A stretch of 64,000 nt of DNA from Pseudonocardia broussonetiae (lineage in GTDB: Bacteria > Actinomycetota > Actinomycetes > Mycobacteriales > Pseudonocardiaceae): contig NZ_CP053564.1 of assembly GCF_013155125.1 (NCBI RefSeq), forward strand, positions 6,517,501 to 6,581,500, written 5' to 3'. Every line of letters begins with the position of its first letter. Positions within the stretch are counted from its first letter, which is position 1. The position numbers were made by a program, and so were the translations under genes. The notes beneath the pieces are model-generated. The model did not search any database and was not told the origin of the DNA. It worked only from the letters and a program-made list of their open reading frames with translations. Below, in pieces: positions 20,490-29,086 of the stretch.

Positions 20490-21659
20490 TCAGTCGCGGG
20501 GGTCGTCGGGGTCGAGGCCGTGCAGCGGGAAGACCGCGCGGCGGGTCTCCAGGATCGCGGTGTCCACCCGCTCCGCGACGTCACCCCACGGGACGAACGA
20601 GGGGTCCTTCCCGTCGGTCATCGACGTGGGAAGCGGCTCCCGGGTCAGGCCCGCGGTGTGCGCGACCCAGTCGGCCGGCAGCGGCCGGGCCGGGTCGACG
20701 TCCCGGTCCAGCACCGTCGCCAGCAGGTGCGTCCAGGATCGGGGCACCACCCGGAACAGCGAGTACCCCCCGCCCCCGAGCACCAACCACTTGCCGCCCG
20801 CGGTGCGCTCGGCCAGGTCGCGCAGCGAGCGGTAGATCGCCCGCTGCCCGTCGATGGAGAGCTCCAGGTTGGCCAGCGGGTCGTCGGAGTGGGTGTCGGC
20901 GCCGCACTCGGTGACCAGCACCTGCGGCCGGAACGACTCCAGCAGCGAGGGCACGACGGCGTGGAAGGCGCGCAGCCACCCGGCGTCGCCGGTGCCGGGG
21001 GGCAGCGGCACGTTCACCGCGTAGCCCGCGCCGTCGCCCTTGCCGTACTCCCCCGGCCAGCCGGTGCCCGGCCACAGCGTGAGCGGGTGCTGGTGCATCG
21101 AGACCGTCATGACGCGCGGGTCGTCGTAGAACGCGGCCTGCACGCCGTCGCCGTGGTGGACGTCGACGTCGACGTAGGCGATCCGCTCGTAGCCCTGCTC
21201 CAGCAGCCACGCGATCGCGACCGAGCAGTCGTTGTAGACGCAGAACCCCGCGGCGCGGTCGGCCATCGCGTGGTGCAGCCCGCCCGCGAGGTTGACCGCG
21301 CGGTCGGCGCGGTCCTCGGCGATCTCGCGCGCCGCGAGCAGCGAGCCGCCCGCGATGAGCGCGCTCGCCTCGTGCATGTCGAGGAAGATCGGGTTGTCGT
21401 CGGTGCCGAGCCCGTGGCCGACGCCGAAGGGCTCGTGCGGGGCGCTGCGGACCGCCGTGAGGTAGGACGGCACGTGGACCCGCAGCAGGTCCTCGTCGCT
21501 CGCCTGCTCCGGGGCCAGTACCTCGACGCCGTCGAGCACGCCCAGCCCGGCGGCCAGGCGCATCGTGAGGTCGAGGCGCACGGGGTTGAGCGGGTGGTCG
21601 TCGGAGAGCTGGTAGCTCAGGAACTCCGGCGTCCAGACCACCGAGGTGCGGGGACTCAT
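20490..21659 (-). CDS. acuC: Acetoin utilization protein AcuC, class I histone-deacetylase-like lysine deacetylase
   Basis: A 389-residue zinc-dependent deacetylase. The charge-relay and metal motifs are intact: GGLHHAMADRAAGFCVYND (H129, H130), YVDVDVHHGDG (D166, H168), ECGADTHSDDPLANL and LGGGGYS. In Bacillus AcuC reverses acetylation of acetyl-CoA synthetase. Here it lies 52 bases upstream of the acetyltransferase gene on the same strand, giving an acetylation/deacetylation pair in one unit. The acyl-CoA synthetase at 12.1-14.0 kb is a candidate target. Confidence 0.93.
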   Translation of the reverse strand: MSPRTSVVWTPEFLSYQLSDDHPLNPVRLDLTMRLAAGLGVLDGVEVLAPEQASDEDLLRVHVPSYLTAVRSAPHEPFGVGHGLGTDDNPIFLDMHEASALIAGGSLLAAREIAEDRADRAVNLAGGLHHAMADRAAGFCVYNDCSVAIAWLLEQGYERIAYVDVDVHHGDGVQAAFYDDPRVMTVSMHQHPLTLWPGTGWPGEYGKGDGAGYAVNVPLPPGTGDAGWLRAFHAVVPSLLESFRPQVLVTECGADTHSDDPLANLELSIDGQRAIYRSLRDLAERTAGGKWLVLGGGGYSLFRVVPRSWTHLLATVLDRDVDPARPLPADWVAHTAGLTREPLPTSMTDGKDPSFVPWGDVAERVDTAILETRRAVFPLHGLDPDDPRD

Positions 21660-21699
21660 GACCGCGACCGTAGGCGATCGGGGGTGGTCTGCGGCACCC

Positions 21700-22584
21700 T
21701 CACGCCTCCCCCGTCGCCACGGGCCGCCCGAGCGCGCACCAGTTCGACCACGACCCGACGTAGAGCGCGAGCGGGTCGTCGGCCGGCCGCACCCCGGCGT
21801 GCTCGGCCGCGAGCACCAGCGCCGCCGCGGTGACGCCCGAGCCGCAGTACGCCGCGGCCGGGGCGCCGTCGCGGACGCCCAGGGCCCTCAGCCGCTCCGC
21901 GAGCACCTCCGGCGCCGGCCAGGACCCGTCGGGCCCGAGCAGCTCGGCGGCGGGGAGGTTGACCGCGCCGGGGACGTGGCCCGCCACCGGGTCGAGCGGC
22001 TCGGTCTCCCCGCGGAAGCGCGGCCCCGACCGGGCGTCGAGCAGGGCGCCGCCCGCGTCGACCACGCCCGCGGCGCCGTCGGCGTCGAGCACCGGGACCG
22101 CCCCGGGCTCCACGACGACGTCCCCGGCGACCGGCGGCGTCGGCTCGCCGGTGACGGGCAGCCCGGCCGCGGTCCACGCCGCCCAGCCGCCGTCGAGCAC
22201 CTGCACCCGCTCCGCGGGCAGCCCGGCCCAGCGCAGCAGCCACCAGGCGCGCCCGGCCATCGTGGCGTCGCCGTGGTCGAGGACCACGACGTGCGAGGAG
22301 CCGCGCACGCCGGCCGCGCGCAGCACGTCCTGCAGGCGCCCGGGCTCGGGCAGCGGGTGGCGCCCCTCCGGCCCCGGCGGGGACGCCAGGTCGGTGTCGA
22401 GGTCGAGGTACACCGAGCCGGGGACGTGCGAGGCGGCGTACTCCTCGCGCCCGGGCGGGCCGCCGGGACCGGCCACCGGCGGGCGCCGGACGTCGATCAC
22501 GACCGGTCGCGCGGCGTCGGTGGCATCCTCGAGGAGGGCGGCCAGCTCGGCGGGACGGATCAGCGGGCTCGTTGCTGCAGGCAC
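21700..22584 (-). CDS. sseA: Two-domain sulfurtransferase (rhodanese fold), mercaptopyruvate type
   Basis: A 294-residue protein with two rhodanese domains; the second carries the active cysteine C247 in CGSGVT. That loop is characteristic of 3-mercaptopyruvate sulfurtransferases, whereas thiosulfate enzymes have CRKGVT. GTG at 22584 has an AGGA eight bases upstream; an ATG three codons earlier (22593) is possible. It precedes acuC by 40 bases on the same strand and is divergent from ideR. Confidence 0.88.
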   Translation of the reverse strand: MPAATSPLIRPAELAALLEDATDAARPVVIDVRRPPVAGPGGPPGREEYAASHVPGSVYLDLDTDLASPPGPEGRHPLPEPGRLQDVLRAAGVRGSSHVVVLDHGDATMAGRAWWLLRWAGLPAERVQVLDGGWAAWTAAGLPVTGEPTPPVAGDVVVEPGAVPVLDADGAAGVVDAGGALLDARSGPRFRGETEPLDPVAGHVPGAVNLPAAELLGPDGSWPAPEVLAERLRALGVRDGAPAAAYCGSGVTAAALVLAAEHAGVRPADDPLALYVGSWSNWCALGRPVATGEA

Positions 22585-22677
22585 GGGGCCCATCCTGCCC
22601 GCCGGGCGGTCCGGGATGCGGGACGGCCACGGAGGCGTTGCCCGGATAGGATGGCGGACGACGAAGGGGCCGAGTGC

Positions 22678-23385
22678 GTGAACGAGCTCATCGATACCAC
22701 CGAGATGTACCTCCGCACCATCTACGAGCTGGAGGAGGAAGGCGTCGTGCCCCTGCGGGCGCGGATCGCCGAGCGGCTGGGCCAGAGCGGCCCGACCGTG
22801 AGCCAGACCGTGGCGCGCATGGAGCGCGACGGGCTGGTGGTGGTGGCGGGTGACCGCCACCTGGAGCTCACCGACGCGGGCCGTTCGCGGGCCGTGGCCG
22901 TGATGCGCAAGCACCGCCTTGCCGAGCGCCTGCTCACCGACGTGATCGGCCTGGAGTGGGAGCTGGTGCACGCCGAGGCCTGCCGCTGGGAGCACGTGAT
23001 GAGCGACGCCGTGGAGCGCAAGCTCGTGGCGCTGCTCGACAACCCCACGATCTCGCCCTACGGCAACCCGATCCCGGGGCTCGACGAGCTGGCGCAGCAC
23101 CAGTCGGCGCCGGGCGGGCCGCCCACCCTCGAGGTGGGGCTGCAGCGGCTCGACGAGTTCGCGCGGCGCGGGGGCGGCACGGTCGAGGTGCGCCGGATCG
23201 CCGAGCACGTGCAGATGGACGCCACGCTGATGGCCGAGCTGAAGGGCTCGGGGATCGTGCCCGGGCACGACGTCGAGGTGCACTCCATCTCCCGCTTCGG
23301 CGACGCCGTGCCGGTGACGTCGGAGGGCGAGGGCTCGTCCGTGGCGCCCCTCATCGCGCACGCCGTGCTGGTGCGGGCCCGCTAG
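22678..23385 (+). CDS. ideR: Iron-dependent DtxR-family repressor IdeR
   Basis: A 235-residue metal-activated repressor of iron uptake and storage genes. With a GTG start at 22678 (AAGGGG eight bases upstream) residue numbers match mycobacterial IdeR exactly: M10, C102, E105, H106 at the primary metal site and H79, E83, H98 at the ancillary site. The N-terminal winged helix (ARIAERLGQSGPTVSQTVARMER) and a C-terminal SH3-like domain are present. It is followed by a four-unit 21-bp repeat and then galE, the same ideR-galE order often seen in actinobacteria. Confidence 0.96.
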   Translation: MNELIDTTEMYLRTIYELEEEGVVPLRARIAERLGQSGPTVSQTVARMERDGLVVVAGDRHLELTDAGRSRAVAVMRKHRLAERLLTDVIGLEWELVHAEACRWEHVMSDAVERKLVALLDNPTISPYGNPIPGLDELAQHQSAPGGPPTLEVGLQRLDEFARRGGGTVEVRRIAEHVQMDATLMAELKGSGIVPGHDVEVHSISRFGDAVPVTSEGEGSSVAPLIAHAVLVRAR

Positions 23386-23470
23386 GAGCTGCCGCACGGG
23401 CGCCGGAGCCTGCCGCACGGGCGCCGGAGCCCGGTGCGCGGGCACCGGGATCTGGTGCACGGGCGCCGGG
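23368..23470. repeat. 21-bp tandem repeat starting at the 3' end of ideR
   Basis: Four 21-bp units start at 23389, 23410, 23431 and 23452, the first two identical (beginning CTGCCGCACGGGCGCC). The last 21 bases of the ideR coding end (from 23368, CTGGTGCGGGCCCGC then TAG) look like the ancestral unit. The array fills most of the ideR-galE spacer. Confidence 0.8.
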
Positions 23471-23520
23471 GGCGGCGTGGGACGGTGTGGCCGCCCCCCA
23501 GCCGTTCCAGGAGGAGTCCC

Positions 23521-24483
23521 GTGAAGCTGCTCGTCACCGGTGGCGCCGGATACATCGGCAGCGTGTGCTCGGCGCACCTGGTCGAGCACGGCCACGACGT
23601 GACCGTGCTCGACGACCTGTCGACCGGGCACCGCGACGCCGTGCCCGACGGCGCCGCGTTCGTGGAGGGTGACGTCGGCGAGGCCGCGGGCGACGTGCTC
23701 GCCACGGGCTTCGACGGGGTCCTGCACTTCGCGGCGCGCTCGCTCGTCGGCGAGTCCGTCGAGCGGCCCGAGCGGTACTGGTCGGGCAACGTCGTGGCGT
23801 CGCTGCGGCTGCTCGAGGCCGTGCGGGCCCACGGCACGCCCCGCCTGGTGTTCTCCTCCACGGCCGCCACGTACGGCGAGCCGGAGCAGGTGCCGATCCG
23901 CGAGGACGCGCCGGCCCGCCCGACCAACCCCTACGGCGCGAGCAAGCTGGCCATCGACCACGCCATCACCTCCTACGCCCACGCCCACGGGCTGGCCGCG
24001 GTGAGCCTGCGGTACTTCAACGTGGGCGGCGCGCACGGGCGCTTCGGCGAGCGGCACGGCACCGAGACCCACCTCATCCCGATCGTGCTGCAGGTGGCGG
24101 CCGGGCAGCGCGAGTCGGTGCAGGTGTTCGGCGACGACTGGCCCACCCCGGACGGCACCTGCATCCGCGACTACGTGCACGTCGACGACCTCGCCGCGGC
24201 CCACCTGCTCGCGCTCGACCACGCGGAGCCGGGCAGCCACGCGATCTACAACCTGGGCAGCGGCACCGGCTTCTCGGTGCGCGAGGTGATCGAGGCCTGC
24301 CGCGAGGTGACCGGGCACCCGATCCCGGCCGTCACCGCGCCGCGGCGAGGCGGCGACCCGGCCGTGCTCGTGGCCTCCAGCGAGGCGATGAGCGCCGCCA
24401 CGGGCTGGCAGCGCGCGCACACCGGCGTGCACTCCATCGTGGCCGACGCCTGGCGCTTCGCCCAGGAGCACGGCTCCGCCTGA
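23521..24483 (+). CDS. galE: UDP-glucose 4-epimerase
   Basis: A 320-residue extended SDR that interconverts UDP-glucose and UDP-galactose for cell-envelope polysaccharide. The NAD loop GGAGYIGS is at residues 7-14, and the catalytic SST...YGASK set and FNVGGA substrate loop are present. GTG start at 23521 follows GGAGGAGTCCC. It is transcribed with ideR. Confidence 0.93.
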   Translation: MKLLVTGGAGYIGSVCSAHLVEHGHDVTVLDDLSTGHRDAVPDGAAFVEGDVGEAAGDVLATGFDGVLHFAARSLVGESVERPERYWSGNVVASLRLLEAVRAHGTPRLVFSSTAATYGEPEQVPIREDAPARPTNPYGASKLAIDHAITSYAHAHGLAAVSLRYFNVGGAHGRFGERHGTETHLIPIVLQVAAGQRESVQVFGDDWPTPDGTCIRDYVHVDDLAAAHLLALDHAEPGSHAIYNLGSGTGFSVREVIEACREVTGHPIPAVTAPRRGGDPAVLVASSEAMSAATGWQRAHTGVHSIVADAWRFAQEHGSA

Positions 24484-24506
24484 CCGGCCCGCGCCCGACA
24501 GCCCGC

Positions 24507-25727
24507 TCACCGCTCCCCCGCCCCGCCGCCGAGCAGGCACTCGCGGATCTGCGCCGGCCGCAGCGGCACGGCCGCGGCCGAGCGCAGCAGCCGCGTGAGC
24601 CGGTGGCCGGGCCAGCTCCGCTCGGCGCGGTCGAGCGCCACGTTGGCCAGGGCGCCGTCGCCGCGCAGCAGCGCGACGGCGGCCAGCAGCGCCGCGGGCT
24701 CGGCCGCCTCGGGGTCGGGCAGCTCCCGGCACAGGGCGGCCCACAGCGTCTCGGCGCCGGGCAGGCCCGGGCCCCCGCCCGCGCGCCCGGCCGTGGCCCC
24801 GCCCCCTGCCGCCACCCCGCCCGCACGGCGACCGGACGGAGGCCGCGGTCCGGGGCCCGTGCCGGATCGCGCTGCCGGGCCGGAAGCCTCCGCGCACCGC
24901 ACGAGCACGGCGTCGCGCACCGTCGGGCGGGCCAGGGCGGCCGCGAGCGCCAGTGCGCGCCGGTCGTCGATCACGCAGCGGCCCGCGGCCGCATCGGCGA
25001 GCGCCGCGTCGACCACCGCCCGGTGCGCCGCGTCGGTGCCGGCGTGGAGGCCGGTGTCGGCCCACGCGGGGTCGGCACAGCTGGTGCCGGCACAGCCGGG
25101 GTCGGCACAGCCGGGGTCGGCCGAACCGGAATCCACACAGCCGGGGTCGGTACCGCCGGGGTCGGCGGCGGCGATCAGCAGCCGCTCCCGCCGCCGGATC
25201 CGGACGAGGTCGACCGGCTCCACGAGCTGTTCGAGCTCCTCGCGGTCGGCCCGCACGACCGCCCCGGCCAGCACGGCGGCCGCGGCCAGCTCGGTGCCGC
25301 CCGGCTCGGGCAGCACCCCGGTGCAGGCGCACGCCCCGTAGCAGCCCCAGCGGGCCCCGCCGCCGGTGTGCTCGGCCCACACGGCCGTGTGCACGGCGAC
25401 GTCGCGCTCGTGCAGCGCGTCGACCGCCGCGTCGACGACGTCGGTGCGCTCCCGCGCCCGCGCCCCGACGACGATCACCGCCGCGCCGACGGGCGAGTCG
25501 GAGCCGAGCGCGTCGACGGCGTGCGCGACGACGTCGTGGACCTGGGGCGGAGGGGGCAGGTCGACCCGCAGCGTCAACCCGACGCGGCGGCCCGACGGCC
25601 CGCCGGTGGCCACCAGCACCAGCGACTCGCGTGGCCGGAAGCCGAGCACGACGGGCACAGCGGCGACGAGGTCGGCCGGTCGGCCCAGGCGCAGGAGGGT
25701 GGGTGCGGGGTCCGCGACGGAGGTCAT
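24507..25727 (-). CDS. DUF4192 domain protein with an in-frame pentapeptide-like repeat
   Basis: A 406-residue actinobacterial protein of unknown function with the DUF4192 pattern ([30 protein letters not shown] at the start, split over the domain). Around residues 190-225 a 15-bp DNA repeat encodes tandem ADPGC-like pentads ([19 protein letters not shown] and onward), adding several cysteines not expected in the family. It is divergent from sthA, with 206 bases between. No function is assigned. Confidence 0.8.
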   Translation of the reverse strand: MTSVADPAPTLLRLGRPADLVAAVPVVLGFRPRESLVLVATGGPSGRRVGLTLRVDLPPPPQVHDVVAHAVDALGSDSPVGAAVIVVGARARERTDVVDAAVDALHERDVAVHTAVWAEHTGGGARWGCYGACACTGVLPEPGGTELAAAAVLAGAVVRADREELEQLVEPVDLVRIRRRERLLIAAADPGGTDPGCVDSGSADPGCADPGCAGTSCADPAWADTGLHAGTDAAHRAVVDAALADAAAGRCVIDDRRALALAAALARPTVRDAVLVRCAEASGPAARSGTGPGPRPPSGRRAGGVAAGGGATAGRAGGGPGLPGAETLWAALCRELPDPEAAEPAALLAAVALLRGDGALANVALDRAERSWPGHRLTRLLRSAAAVPLRPAQIRECLLGGGAGER

Positions 25728-25933
25728 GGCGCCAGCGTGCGGCGGGGACGGTCCCCCGACCAGGACATGATCGACATCCTGTGGACGGACGGGTCCCGCG
25801 GGCCGTCGGAGGGCCGTTCCGGGGGCGCCTGTGGACGGGACCGCGGGAAATGTCGTCGTGCACTGTTAACCTCCCCCGGTTTGCCCGCAGGGCCCCCGCC
25901 CGTGACGCTGGGCGCGTGACCGAGGAGACCCCC

Positions 25934-27340
25934 GTGTACGACTACGACCTGATGGTGATCGGCTCCGGCCCGGGTGGTCAGAAGGCCGCGATCGCCGCCG
26001 CCAAGCTGGGCAAGCGGGTGTGCGTCGCCGAGCGGCGGCACATGATGGGCGGTGTCTGCGTCAACACGGGCACCATCCCGTCCAAGACGCTGCGCGAGGC
26101 CGTCCTGTACCTGACCGGGTTCGCGCAGCGCGACATGTACGGCGCGAGCTACCGCGTGAAGTCCGAGATCACGATCGCCGACCTGCTCGCGCGCACCGCG
26201 CACGTCGTCGGGCGCGAGGTCGAGGTGATCCGCAACCAACTGCTGCGCAACCACATCGACCTGCTCGGCGGCACCGCCCGGTTCGTCGACGCGCACACCG
26301 TCACCGTCGAGGGCGAGGCCCGCGGCGACCACAACACGGTCACCGCCGAGAACATCGTGATCGCCACCGGCACGCGGCCGGCGCGGCCCCCGGAGGTCGA
26401 GTTCGACGACGACCACGTCATGGACTCCGACGGCGTGCTGAACATGAAGCGCGTCCCCGGGTCGATGGTGGTCGTCGGCGCCGGCGTCATCGGCATCGAG
26501 TACGCCTCGATGTTCGCCGCGCTCGGCACCCGCGTCACGGTCGTCGAGAAGCGCCCGCAGATGCTGGAGTTCTGCGACCCCGAGGTCGTCGAGTCGCTCA
26601 AGTTCCACCTGCGCGACCAGGCCGTCACCTTCCGCTTCGGCGAGGAGGTCGAGAAGGTGGAGATCACCGCGAAGGGCACGGTCACGAGCTTGGCCAGCGG
26701 CAAGCGGATCGCCGCCGACATGGTGATGTACTCCGCGGGCCGCCAGGGCGTCACCGACGAGCTCGACCTCCCCGCCGCCGGCCTGGAGGCCGACAAGCGC
26801 GGGCGGATCAGCGTCGACGGGCAGTACCGCACCTCGGTGCCGCACATCTTCGCCGTCGGCGACGTCATCGGCTTCCCCGCGCTGGCCGCCACGAGCATGG
26901 ACCAGGGCCGCCTCGCGGCGTACCACGCGTTCGGCGAGCCGGCCCGCGAGCTGCAGGAGCTGCAGCCCATCGGCATCTACACGGTGCCCGAGATCTCCTA
27001 CTGCGGGAAGACCGAGGCCGAGCTGACGTCGTCGTCGGTGCCCTACGAGGTGGGGATGTCGCGCTACCGCGAGCTCGCCCGCGGCGCCATCGTCGGCGAC
27101 TCCTACGGGATGCTCAAGCTGCTCGTCTCCACCGAGGACGGGAAGCTCCTGGGCGTGCACGTCTTCGGGACCAACGCCACCGACCTGGTGCACATCGGCC
27201 AGGCGATCATGGGCTGCGGCGGCACCGTCGACTACCTCGTCGACACCGTCCTCAACTACCCGACGCTGTCGGAGGCCTACAAGGTCGCGGCGCTCGACGT
27301 CACCAACAAGATCCGCGCGCTGGAGGCGTTCGGCGGCTGA
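25934..27340 (+). CDS. sthA: Soluble pyridine nucleotide transhydrogenase
   Basis: A 468-residue FAD flavoprotein of the disulfide-reductase fold that equilibrates NADPH and NADH. The FAD loop [10 protein letters not shown] is at the N-terminus. At the position of the redox disulfide the sequence is [16 protein letters not shown]: the second cysteine is threonine, the hallmark separating SthA from lipoamide dehydrogenases. GTG 25934 is preceded by GAGGAG; an in-frame GTG lies six codons upstream. It converges on the M23 peptidase gene with one base between stop codons. Confidence 0.92.
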   Translation: MYDYDLMVIGSGPGGQKAAIAAAKLGKRVCVAERRHMMGGVCVNTGTIPSKTLREAVLYLTGFAQRDMYGASYRVKSEITIADLLARTAHVVGREVEVIRNQLLRNHIDLLGGTARFVDAHTVTVEGEARGDHNTVTAENIVIATGTRPARPPEVEFDDDHVMDSDGVLNMKRVPGSMVVVGAGVIGIEYASMFAALGTRVTVVEKRPQMLEFCDPEVVESLKFHLRDQAVTFRFGEEVEKVEITAKGTVTSLASGKRIAADMVMYSAGRQGVTDELDLPAAGLEADKRGRISVDGQYRTSVPHIFAVGDVIGFPALAATSMDQGRLAAYHAFGEPARELQELQPIGIYTVPEISYCGKTEAELTSSSVPYEVGMSRYRELARGAIVGDSYGMLKLLVSTEDGKLLGVHVFGTNATDLVHIGQAIMGCGGTVDYLVDTVLNYPTLSEAYKVAALDVTNKIRALEAFGG

Positions 27341-27341
27341 C

Positions 27342-28292
27342 TCAGGTGAGGCCGATGCCGTGCTCGTCGAGCCACGGGCGCGGGTTGACCTTGGTGCCGC
27401 CCGGCGTGACGACCTCGAAGTGCAGGTGCGGCCCGGTGGACTGGCCCTCGTTGCCCACGTCGGCGATGACGTCGCCCGCCGCCACGCTCTGCCCGACGCG
27501 GACGTGCGAGCGGCTGATGTGGCCGTAGACGGTGACCGTGCCGTCGGCGTGCTCGACGCGGACCCACTGGCCGAAGCCGCTGGCCGGGCCGGAGCTGATC
27601 ACGGTGCCGGCGAGCGGGACGTGGATCGGGGTGCCGATCGGGGCGGCGATGTCGAGGCCCTGGTGGGAGCTGCCCCAGCGGGCGCCGAAGCCGGAGGTGA
27701 TCCGGCCGACCAGCATCTGCACCCCGCCCGCGGCCGACGCCACGACCGACTGGGCGGCCGACTGCGCGGCGACGGCCTCGGCGGCGACGCGCGCCTCCTC
27801 CGCGAGGCGGGCCTCCTCCGCGGCGCGGGCGGCCTGCTCGGCGGCGACGCGCTGCACCTCGGCGGCCTTGACCAGGTCGGCCGCGCCGACCACCTGCGGC
27901 TCGGGCGCGACGGGGGCGACCGCGGCCAGCGGCTCGGCGACGAGCGGGGCGGCGACGGCCTGCGCGACCGGCACGCCGGGCGTCAGGAGCTCGTCGAGGC
28001 CCAGGCGCAGGACGTTGGCACCCTCCGCGGCGGCCGGCAGGGCCTGGGAGAGCGCGAGCTGACCGGCCGCGGCGAGCGCGCTGCCCGCGACGGCGACCGC
28101 GACGAGGCGGGTCGGGGTGGCGGAGCCGACGGACGAGAGCGCCGAGGACGCGAACGACCGTGAAGCGGACGACGGGGACGCGAACGACCGGGACGCCGAC
28201 CGGGCCACGCCGGCTCCCGCTGCCGCCGGGGACGCCGACAGCGGGAGCGCGAGGCGTGTGCGCCGGCCCTGGGGGGAGCGGTGCCGTGACAC
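27342..28292 (-). CDS. M23-family metallopeptidase (LytM-like peptidoglycan endopeptidase)
   Basis: A 316-residue secreted or membrane-anchored cell-wall hydrolase. An Arg-rich N-terminus with Ser-Ala-rich repeats (SASRSFASPSSASRSFASS) leads to a hydrophobic segment (LVAVAVAGSALAAAGQLAL), then an alanine/glutamate-rich coiled-coil stalk and a C-terminal LytM domain with SSHQGLDIAAP and HLHFEV, the zinc-binding H-x3-D and H-x-H. GTG 28292 follows GGAAGG by eight bases. It has a long 5' spacer of about 500 bases. Confidence 0.9.
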   Translation of the reverse strand: MSRHRSPQGRRTRLALPLSASPAAAGAGVARSASRSFASPSSASRSFASSALSSVGSATPTRLVAVAVAGSALAAAGQLALSQALPAAAEGANVLRLGLDELLTPGVPVAQAVAAPLVAEPLAAVAPVAPEPQVVGAADLVKAAEVQRVAAEQAARAAEEARLAEEARVAAEAVAAQSAAQSVVASAAGGVQMLVGRITSGFGARWGSSHQGLDIAAPIGTPIHVPLAGTVISSGPASGFGQWVRVEHADGTVTVYGHISRSHVRVGQSVAAGDVIADVGNEGQSTGPHLHFEVVTPGGTKVNPRPWLDEHGIGLT

Positions 28293-28789
28293 AACCTTTT
28301 CCTTCCGGATCACGCGGCCCGGGGACGTTCCCGTCGGGGGGCGGGCGGGCCGCTGGGGAGGGCGGTCCGTCGTCCGGTTCTGTGACCGGGCCGTTATCGA
28401 TCCGGGAGCGACGCTAACCGAACCCGTCCGCGCCGGAACCTGTCCGGAGCCCGGCTGAGGCCGTCGGGCCGTGGCGGGCGCCGAACGGCAGGAACGGCGT
28501 GTCCGGGGCGACACGCCGCGTCAGCAGTCGTCCGTTCACCGCAGGGACGCGACCCGTCCCCCGCCCGTGCCCCGGCGCCGACCGGGACCGGCGCGGAGCG
28601 GGGGACGGACCTGTGGGCCGAACGGACCAGAGCGCCCTGCCGCCCGTCGCGGGAGGGGGCGCCGGGCGGGAGCGGTGCCGGGATCGGGACGCGCACGGGC
28701 CCGGACGTCAAGGGCCGGCGCCGTGACCACGCGCACGACGACGGCGGCGGACCCCGGATGGGGCCCGCCGCCGCGGAGGTGCCGGGACG
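28293..28789. other. Intergenic stretch of about 500 bases without a gene
   Basis: No coding region is supported on either strand; the open frames crossing it are composition artefacts. It holds the M23 gene leader, an eight-base-arm hairpin GGCGTGTC/GACACGCC at 28496-28517, and a terminator-like hairpin at 28742-28773. I looked for a c-di-AMP (ydaO-type) riboswitch before the cell-wall hydrolase and could not recognise one. Confidence 0.6.
28742..28773 (-). terminator. Hairpin terminator after the calcium-loop miniprotein gene
   Basis: Arms CGGCGGCGG and CCGCCGCCG, one mismatch, then CCCC/GGGG around a GGAT loop. It begins 17 bases past the stop of the 73-residue gene; there is no U-tract, as is common in actinobacteria. 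Confidence 0.6.
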
Positions 28790-29011
28790 TCAGCCGACGA
28801 CGATGTCGTCGGCCACGCCGTCCTCGTTGTAGTCGTAGACGGTGGTGTCGAGCCAGCCGTCGCCGTCGGTGTCCTCGGTGTAGACGTCCACGTAGCCGTT
28901 CTGGTCGGTGTCGTAGGCGTAGGCCTCGACGTAGCCGTCGTGGTCCGCGTCGATCGAGTAGCTGTCCACGATGCCGTCGAAGTCGGTGTCGAAGGCGGTG
29001 ACGTCGCTCAT
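28790..29011 (-). CDS. 73-residue acidic protein of five 13-residue calcium-loop repeats
   Basis: Almost the whole protein is five tandem 13-residue repeats: DTDFDGIVDSYSI, DADHDGYVEAYAY, DTDQNGYVDVYTE, DTDGDGWLDTTVY and DYNEDGVADDIVV. Each has Asp at positions 1, 3 and usually 5, Gly at 6 and Asp/Glu at 9, the pattern of EF-hand/dockerin/thrombospondin-3-like calcium loops. There is no signal peptide or membrane segment, and the protein is strongly acidic. ATG 29011 is preceded by GGGAGAG at good distance. It stands alone after the indolepyruvate oxidoreductase gene. The function is unknown; calcium binding is inferred from the motif. Confidence 0.85.
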   Translation of the reverse strand: MSDVTAFDTDFDGIVDSYSIDADHDGYVEAYAYDTDQNGYVDVYTEDTDGDGWLDTTVYDYNEDGVADDIVVG

Positions 29012-29086
29012 GGTGCGTGCTCTCCCTGGTCCGCGCGGCCCCTTCGGCCGCCGCTGTCAGGAAGGAGTCGCGCGGGCGCCCCGGGG

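Noticed and set aside
25845..25870. An ECF-sigma (GGAAT-N18-GTT) promoter before sthA
   Set aside because: GGAAAT and GTTAAC are present, but the spacing is several bases too short for the SigR-type consensus.
28293..28789. Possible ydaO-type c-di-AMP riboswitch before the M23 peptidase
   Set aside because: Such riboswitches occur before actinobacterial cell-wall hydrolases, but I could not find the conserved core, only unrelated GC hairpins.
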